A stretch of 9,093 nt of DNA from Limnoglobus sp. (GTDB taxonomy: Bacteria; Planctomycetota; Planctomycetia; Gemmatales; Gemmataceae), in assembly GCA_025353985.1 (NCBI GenBank), contig JANXNT010000525.1:1-9093 (forward strand), given 5' to 3'. Of the stretch, positions 5,405-9,093 are shown one piece after another. How positions within the stretch are numbered: position 1 is the stretch's first letter; every line of letters begins with the position of its first letter. A program made the position numbers and the translations under genes. The notes beneath the pieces were generated by a model. It had not been told where the DNA came from and searched no databases. It worked only from the letters and a program-made list of their open reading frames with translations.

Positions 5405-6797
5405 CGGGGTTGCGGTGCGTCACTTCGGGCACGGTCAGGAAGCCCCAACTGAGGGCGCGATCTTGCTCGTATTGCTTGCCGAGCGTGAGCGCAGTGACGG
5501 CTTTCGCGAACTCGTAACCGAGGTAGAAACTGTGCGACGGGTCGAGTTTGGCATCTTGGGAAAGCATCTTTGCGAACAACTCGTACGGGTCGTTCCCACG
5601 CAGATACATGCTGCCGTTCATCACGTGAATTTCGCCGCGTTCCGCGAAGATGCGATAGTTGCGGTCGGTGATGCGCGACGCCAATTCGACGAGTGCTTCC
5701 TTGCCGTGCGCGAACAGTTTCGGATCGCGGAGCATGACGAGGTTCGGCTCCAATCGCTTCGGCAAGACTTTCTCTTTCACCGCGTGATACACTAACCGCC
5801 GCGCGAGATCGAACTCCTTGACGGCGCTATGTGCCCACGGGATCACTTCGGTGGCAAGGACGCTGTGGATGCCGAGTTCCTGGCAGAACCCGGCGAGCAG
5901 CACGTTCACCCCCGCCGTGTCCGCATCGGTGAGTTCGGTAAGGTTGCCGACGCCCATCATCATCGCCGCATTCGGGTAGCGTTTGCGCGTGGCGATGTAA
6001 CGGCCGAGACTGACAGCGAAGCCGAAACCGATCGGTTCGACGATCGGATCGAGCCGATATTTGACGCCAAATCTTTCGAGCATTTCGACCGTGCGATCGA
6101 GCGAATCGAGGTCGCTGGGCGTGTCGGGGATCGCCACAACTTCGACGTGCGGGAACGTTTCGTGCCAGCGTTTCGCGTTCGAGGCATTCGCGCCGTTGAC
6201 GCTAAGAACGAGTTGCGCACCCGCAGCGAGTGCCGCTTCGACTTCGATCGGATCGAACGAATCAACCGAGACGCGAAAGCCCTCGGCCACGAGTGACGCC
6301 ACCGTGTCGCCGACGTTGCGCCACGGGCCGCCGGGGTCGCAACCGAGGTCGATGATGTTCGCGCCGGAGGCGCGATAATGACGTGCGATGCCAAGGATTT
6401 CCGGGATCGACTTCGACGAAGCATGATTAATCTCGGCGAGGATTTCGATGTCGTAGGTGCCGTAACCGGGCGGCGGGCCGGACTTTTTACCGAAGTATTC
6501 GGGCAAGTCGCGCAAGTCTTTGGGGCCAAGCGCGACGGGCAGTCCGGTCGATACTGTGAGCGAATCGAGATCGCCGCGGCACAACCCTGGTAGCAAAATA
6601 CGATCGATTCCCGGTGGCACCGTCAGCTTTTTCGCGACCCATTCGGCTGTCAGAAGTGCGGCCACGGTGATCGGCAAAACCGCTACGTGCGGTTCGAAAC
6701 CGACCCGTGGCGCGAGTTCGCCCAGCGTGCGACGCAACGCCGGTTCGGCGAGTTTCCCCGTGACGAACAAAATCTGTGACGGCGGCTTGTCACTCAT
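5397..6797 (-). CDS. Dihydropteroate synthase-like protein, DUF6513/TIGR00284 type (466 aa)
   Basis: The protein resembles the pterin-binding TIM barrel of dihydropteroate synthase in its middle part, within a longer architecture. The N-terminal domain (about 1-110: QILFVTGKLAEPALRRTL..., then RILLPGLCRGDL) matches the DUF6513-type domain of DHPS-related proteins. The barrel (about 115-315) carries DHPS-like elements: GANIIDLGCDPGG (145-157, compare D.G..S.RPG) and VSVDSFDPIEVEAALAAGAQ (176-195), then LVLSVNG (196-202). A C-terminal domain (about 316-466) completes it. Such proteins occur in methanogens, methylotrophs and planctomycetes, where they are linked by context to tetrahydromethanopterin and C1 transfer. 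They lack a demonstrated reaction, so a DHPS role should not be assumed. No other C1 gene is in the window. The start overlaps the glycosyltransferase stop (ATGA), implying coupling, and the 3' end overlaps the pseudouridine synthase gene by 8 bp. Confidence 0.88.
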   Translation of the reverse strand: MSDKPPSQILFVTGKLAEPALRRTLGELAPRVGFEPHVAVLPITVAALLTAEWVAKKLTVPPGIDRILLPGLCRGDLDSLTVSTGLPVALGPKDLRDLPEYFGKKSGPPPGYGTYDIEILAEINHASSKSIPEILGIARHYRASGANIIDLGCDPGGPWRNVGDTVASLVAEGFRVSVDSFDPIEVEAALAAGAQLVLSVNGANASNAKRWHETFPHVEVVAIPDTPSDLDSLDRTVEMLERFGVKYRLDPIVEPIGFGFAVSLGRYIATRKRYPNAAMMMGVGNLTELTDADTAGVNVLLAGFCQELGIHSVLATEVIPWAHSAVKEFDLARRLVYHAVKEKVLPKRLEPNLVMLRDPKLFAHGKEALVELASRITDRNYRIFAERGEIHVMNGSMYLRGNDPYELFAKMLSQDAKLDPSHSFYLGYEFAKAVTALTLGKQYEQDRALSWGFLTVPEVTHRNPAI

Positions 6798-7615
6798 AGC
6801 GTCACGGGTATCGCCGGGTGGAAGTGCGCATCTTTTAACACCACCGCGAATTCACTCCAGATCGTTGGCGAAATGACATCGGGCTTCGGCGACAGCGGCA
6901 CTTCCGCGACGAGGCACGAAAGGAACGTCAACTTCGCGAAGATCTCCGCATGAACGAAATCGCCATCGGACTGCAACGGAAACCGATCGAGCAACGGGCG
7001 ACGAATGAGCTTGAACGCGCTGTTCACATCGGTAAGTGGTACGCCCATCAGCAGCCATGCCCACCACGAGCGAAAGTGGCTGCGGAACCCGAGCCAGCCG
7101 GAGATGCGTTCGGGTGCGGAGCCGAGTACGATGCGGCAAAACAGCCGATACGCACCACCCGCGAACTTCCAGATGCCCGGATGCGGCCGCCCCGTACGCA
7201 CGCCGCTAACGGCATCGACGAGCTTGTCGCCCTCGATCATCTCGACCTTCGTTTCGATCTGTTTTAGCAGCAACTTCAGGTCGGTGGGCGTGTACGGATA
7301 ATCGAGCGATGTGTAGAAGAATAGCGGTCGCGTGGCGGTCGCAAGTGCGGTCCGCAAACAGGCACCGTAGCCTTGCGGCAACGGGTGACGATGGACGGTC
7401 AGTAGCGGGTGTGCGGCTCGCAGCGTATCGAGAACCGTAGCCGTATTGTCGGTGCTGCCGTCGTCGACGATGACCCAATCGATTTCGCGTCCGAAGTCCG
7501 CCGTGCCAGAGATCCAGTCAGTTACGACCGCGTGCAAAGTCGTGCCGCGATTTTGCACGGGTATCACGACGGTGATGCCATCGAGCACGGACAGTTCGGG
7601 CGAAGGTTGCGTCAT
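6794..7615 (-). CDS. Family 2 glycosyltransferase, DPM-synthase-like (273 aa)
   Basis: This is an inverting GT-A glycosyltransferase that would transfer a sugar from a nucleotide donor, probably to a lipid or polyprenyl phosphate at the inner face of the membrane. Visible elements are the start strand VVIPVQNRG (16-24), nucleotide-binding VDDGSTDNT (50-58), GYGACLRTAL (82-91), then FFYTSLDYPYTP (99-110) at the DxD position, and the late DVNSAFKLIRR (196-206) and DGDFVHAEI (217-225), both typical of the dolichol-phosphate-mannose-synthase-like group. There is no clear C-terminal membrane pair, although 183-191 is aromatic and hydrophobic. At the usual DxD site the first Asp is Ser103 (S-L-D), which is odd and could alter metal binding. 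The start has no Shine-Dalgarno. The stop overlaps the DHPS-like start by ATGA, so the two are probably co-translated. Donor and acceptor are unknown. Confidence 0.9.
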   Translation of the reverse strand: MTQPSPELSVLDGITVVIPVQNRGTTLHAVVTDWISGTADFGREIDWVIVDDGSTDNTATVLDTLRAAHPLLTVHRHPLPQGYGACLRTALATATRPLFFYTSLDYPYTPTDLKLLLKQIETKVEMIEGDKLVDAVSGVRTGRPHPGIWKFAGGAYRLFCRIVLGSAPERISGWLGFRSHFRSWWAWLLMGVPLTDVNSAFKLIRRPLLDRFPLQSDGDFVHAEIFAKLTFLSCLVAEVPLSPKPDVISPTIWSEFAVVLKDAHFHPAIPVTL

Positions 7616-7691
7616 GGGACAGCGAAGCCAGGTTTACGCGAAGTCGAAGTGCTGTTTAGCTTAGCGTTCAGACCCAGTTCCGGGAGGGTGT

Positions 7692-8504
7692 TTAGGGGAA
7701 GTTCGGGTTCGCACCATTGGCGAGGAATTGCACGGCACCGATCGTAGCCAAGCCTTCTTGAGACATCGCGACGGTGTGGCCATCGCAGTAGAGGAGATTG
7801 AAAACGGTGTTGTGACGCTGATCGGGGTAGTGGCTACGTGGGCTTGTTGCGTCCGGGAATGGCCACGGCCCGCGCGGGTTCGCAGCGGTTGCCGCGTGAG
7901 TGGAATCGGCACAGCCAGGCGTTTTCCCATGGTCCCACACGATGAGAATGTTCGACGTGCCGTTCCCATTCGTCAGTTGAACGAGGCGTTTGCCGTTTGG
8001 TCCGCCGTTGACGTAGTTCATGCCATAACTGCACTGATATGCCTGCCCGGTCGCTGCATCGATTCCGTTCGGGCACTTGAAGATCTTCTGGTTCCCCTCG
8101 ACATACGGCCACAGTGACCCCGCTGGGTAGCCCCCGTTGCTGTAGGTATTGTCGGGATTGGGGTTGCCTTGGGCATTCGTCGTCGTCGAGGGCGATGGGC
8201 GATTATCGTACGGTGCCCACCAGATTTCACCGGGGCCGGTCCACTTGGTTGCGCTCGTTAGCGCGTAACAGTCGGCATCCACGCCACTCGTTGTGTCGCA
8301 CTGCCGATATTTCGGGAACACTCCGCGAGTTGACTCGTAATTGTGAATTCCCAGGCAGATTTGGTGCAAATTGTTCGCACACTGAATCCGAGACGCCCCC
8401 GCACGCACCTTCTGCACGGCAGGCAACAGCAGGCCGATCAGGGTGGCGATAATCGCAATGACGACGAGCAATTCGATCAGCGTGAACCCACGGTGACGCG
8501 ACAT
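7692..8504 (-). CDS. DUF1559 / H-X9-DG pre-pilin-like protein (270 aa)
   Basis: This is a type IV pilin/pseudopilin-like secreted protein of the kind found in dozens of copies in planctomycete genomes. A class III signal is at the start: after MSRHR the prepilin peptidase would cut G6/F7, giving mature FTLIELLVVI with the conserved Glu at mature position 5. The hydrophobic helix runs to about residue 29 and is followed by the family word LLLPAVQKVR (25-34). The C-terminal hallmark is His231, nine residues, then Asp241-Gly242 (H-X9-DG). Between them is a Gly/Asn/Tyr-rich, Cys-containing globular region, probably with disulfides: Cys69, 79, 144, 158 and 198 all lie outside the helix. GAGG at 8513-8516 (minus strand), 8 nt upstream, supports the start. 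It probably needs the general type II/IV secretion machinery encoded elsewhere. The specific role is unknown. Confidence 0.95.
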   Translation of the reverse strand: MSRHRGFTLIELLVVIAIIATLIGLLLPAVQKVRAGASRIQCANNLHQICLGIHNYESTRGVFPKYRQCDTTSGVDADCYALTSATKWTGPGEIWWAPYDNRPSPSTTTNAQGNPNPDNTYSNGGYPAGSLWPYVEGNQKIFKCPNGIDAATGQAYQCSYGMNYVNGGPNGKRLVQLTNGNGTSNILIVWDHGKTPGCADSTHAATAANPRGPWPFPDATSPRSHYPDQRHNTVFNLLYCDGHTVAMSQEGLATIGAVQFLANGANPNFP

Positions 8505-8512
8505 TTCGTGTA

Positions 8513-8516
8513 CCTC
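8513..8516 (-). promoter_or_regulatory. Ribosome binding site of the DUF1559 gene
   Basis: GAGG on the minus strand, 8 nt before the ATG at 8504. It is the clearest Shine-Dalgarno site on the minus strand in this window. A possible -10 hexamer TACAAT lies just upstream (8534-8529), but no convincing -35 accompanies it. Confidence 0.5.
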
Positions 8517-8551
8517 GAGGCTGTGCGAATTGTATCGAGTTTGATTTTATC

Positions 8552-9093
8552 TCACGCCGCTTCGCTTCGCTGGATGTTTTGTGCGTCATAGAGGCGTTGA
8601 TACAGCGGGCAACTGGCAATGAGGATCGCGTGGGTGCCGATGGCGACGATTTGCCCCGCTTCCATGACGACGATGCGATCCGCCATTTCCAGTGTGGACA
8701 GGCGGTGCGTGATCAAGAACGTCGTTCGCCCTTTTACGAAATCTTTCAGCGCGAGGTGGATTTTTGCTTCGCTCTCGGGGTCGATCTGGCTCGTGAATTC
8801 GTCGAGGATCAGAATGCGCGGGTCGCGAAGAATCGCCCGTGCGAGTGCGATGCGTTGCTCCTGCCCGCCCGATGGTTTCCAGCCGTCGCCGACTACCGTT
8901 TGATATCCTTTGGGCAGCGGCGCGATGAATTCGTGCGCGAACGCCTTCTTCGCGGCGGCTTCGACTTCTTCCGCCGTTGCGCCGAGTTTGCCGTACGCGA
9001 TGTTGTTGAACACGGTATCGTCGAACAGCACCGTTTGCTGCGTGACGACGCCGACTTGTTTCCGCAAGCTGCGCAAGTTTGCCTTGCGCAGGT
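8552..9093 (-). CDS. ABC exporter ATP-binding domain, partial (last 179 aa)
   Basis: This is the C-terminal part of an ABC ATPase, probably the fused membrane/ATPase subunit of an MsbA-like exporter. The frame stays open to the window edge, so the start, any membrane domain and Walker A lie outside; the TTG at 9076 is not a credible start. Visible elements are LRKQVGVVTQQTVLFDDTV (Q-loop), the signature PSGGQEQRIALARA, Walker B ILILDEF with its catalytic Glu, the D-loop SQID and the H-loop LITHRLSTL. The ending ...LYQRLYDAQ is typical of exporter NBDs. Two oddities stand out. The signature reads P-S-G-G-Q instead of L-S-G-G-Q, with one residue fewer between GD and SGG than usual, and Walker B is followed by FTSQID instead of ATSALD. 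The stop is 47 bp upstream of the DUF1559 start, on the same strand. Confidence 0.92.
   Translation of the reverse strand, partial: LRKANLRSLRKQVGVVTQQTVLFDDTVFNNIAYGKLGATAEEVEAAAKKAFAHEFIAPLPKGYQTVVGDGWKPSGGQEQRIALARAILRDPRILILDEFTSQIDPESEAKIHLALKDFVKGRTTFLITHRLSTLEMADRIVVMEAGQIVAIGTHAILIASCPLYQRLYDAQNIQRSEAA

Noticed and set aside
9074..9076. TTG start codon for the ABC ATPase
   Set aside because: The frame remains open to the window edge and the protein would lack Walker A, so the gene simply continues outside.

Overview
The window looks like a chromosomal stretch from a planctomycete, probably a Gemmata-like lineage (Gemmataceae/Gemmatales). Four things point there. A 270-aa pre-pilin-like protein of the DUF1559 / H-X9-DG type is present, a family greatly expanded in planctomycetes. 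A membrane-anchored protein carries the N-terminus MKAEHQKELETN, which resembles a planctomycete family. There is a dihydropteroate-synthase-like protein of the kind associated with tetrahydromethanopterin C1 metabolism. Codon use is moderately GC-rich, with few strong Shine-Dalgarno sites. The assignment is inferred from gene content, not from a marker gene.

Layout from left to right. Positions 1-38 hold one copy of a hairpin-forming repeat. A small plus-strand gene for an unrecognised helical protein (68-292) runs tail-to-tail into a minus-strand DUF58 gene (265-1635), overlapping it by 28 bp. The intergenic stretch 1636-1918 is packed with short hairpins from two repeat families, one of which is the inverted partner of the repeat at 1-38. 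Then comes ftsY on the minus strand (1919-2839). A gene-free stretch of 700 bp (2840-3539) follows. It contains a 306-bp MITE-like element (3092-3397) with perfect 16-bp terminal inverted repeats and an internal array of motifs spaced about 21 nt apart, then a good sigma70-type promoter (3461-3489).

That promoter probably drives a two-gene plus-strand operon: a single-pass membrane protein (3540-4346) and an RluA/RluD-family 23S rRNA pseudouridine synthase (4346-5404), coupled by a TAATG stop/start overlap. The operon runs tail-to-tail, with an 8-bp overlap, into a minus-strand set read right to left: an ABC exporter ATPase (partial, entering from the right edge), a DUF1559 pre-pilin-like protein, a family 2 glycosyltransferase and the DHPS-like protein. 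The last two overlap by ATGA.

Functionally this is mostly core biology: membrane protein targeting (FtsY), ribosome modification (pseudouridine synthase), envelope-related functions (DUF58, glycosyltransferase, ABC exporter, pre-pilin-like protein) and a probable pterin/C1 enzyme. No defence system, CRISPR array, RNA gene or complete transposon is visible. The most interesting non-coding signals are the MITE-like element upstream of the membrane protein operon and the cluster of hairpin repeats sharing a TCC/GGA loop beside the DUF58 gene. Among the proteins, the points worth checking are a glycosyltransferase lacking the first Asp of its DxD motif and an ABC ATPase with a non-canonical signature region.
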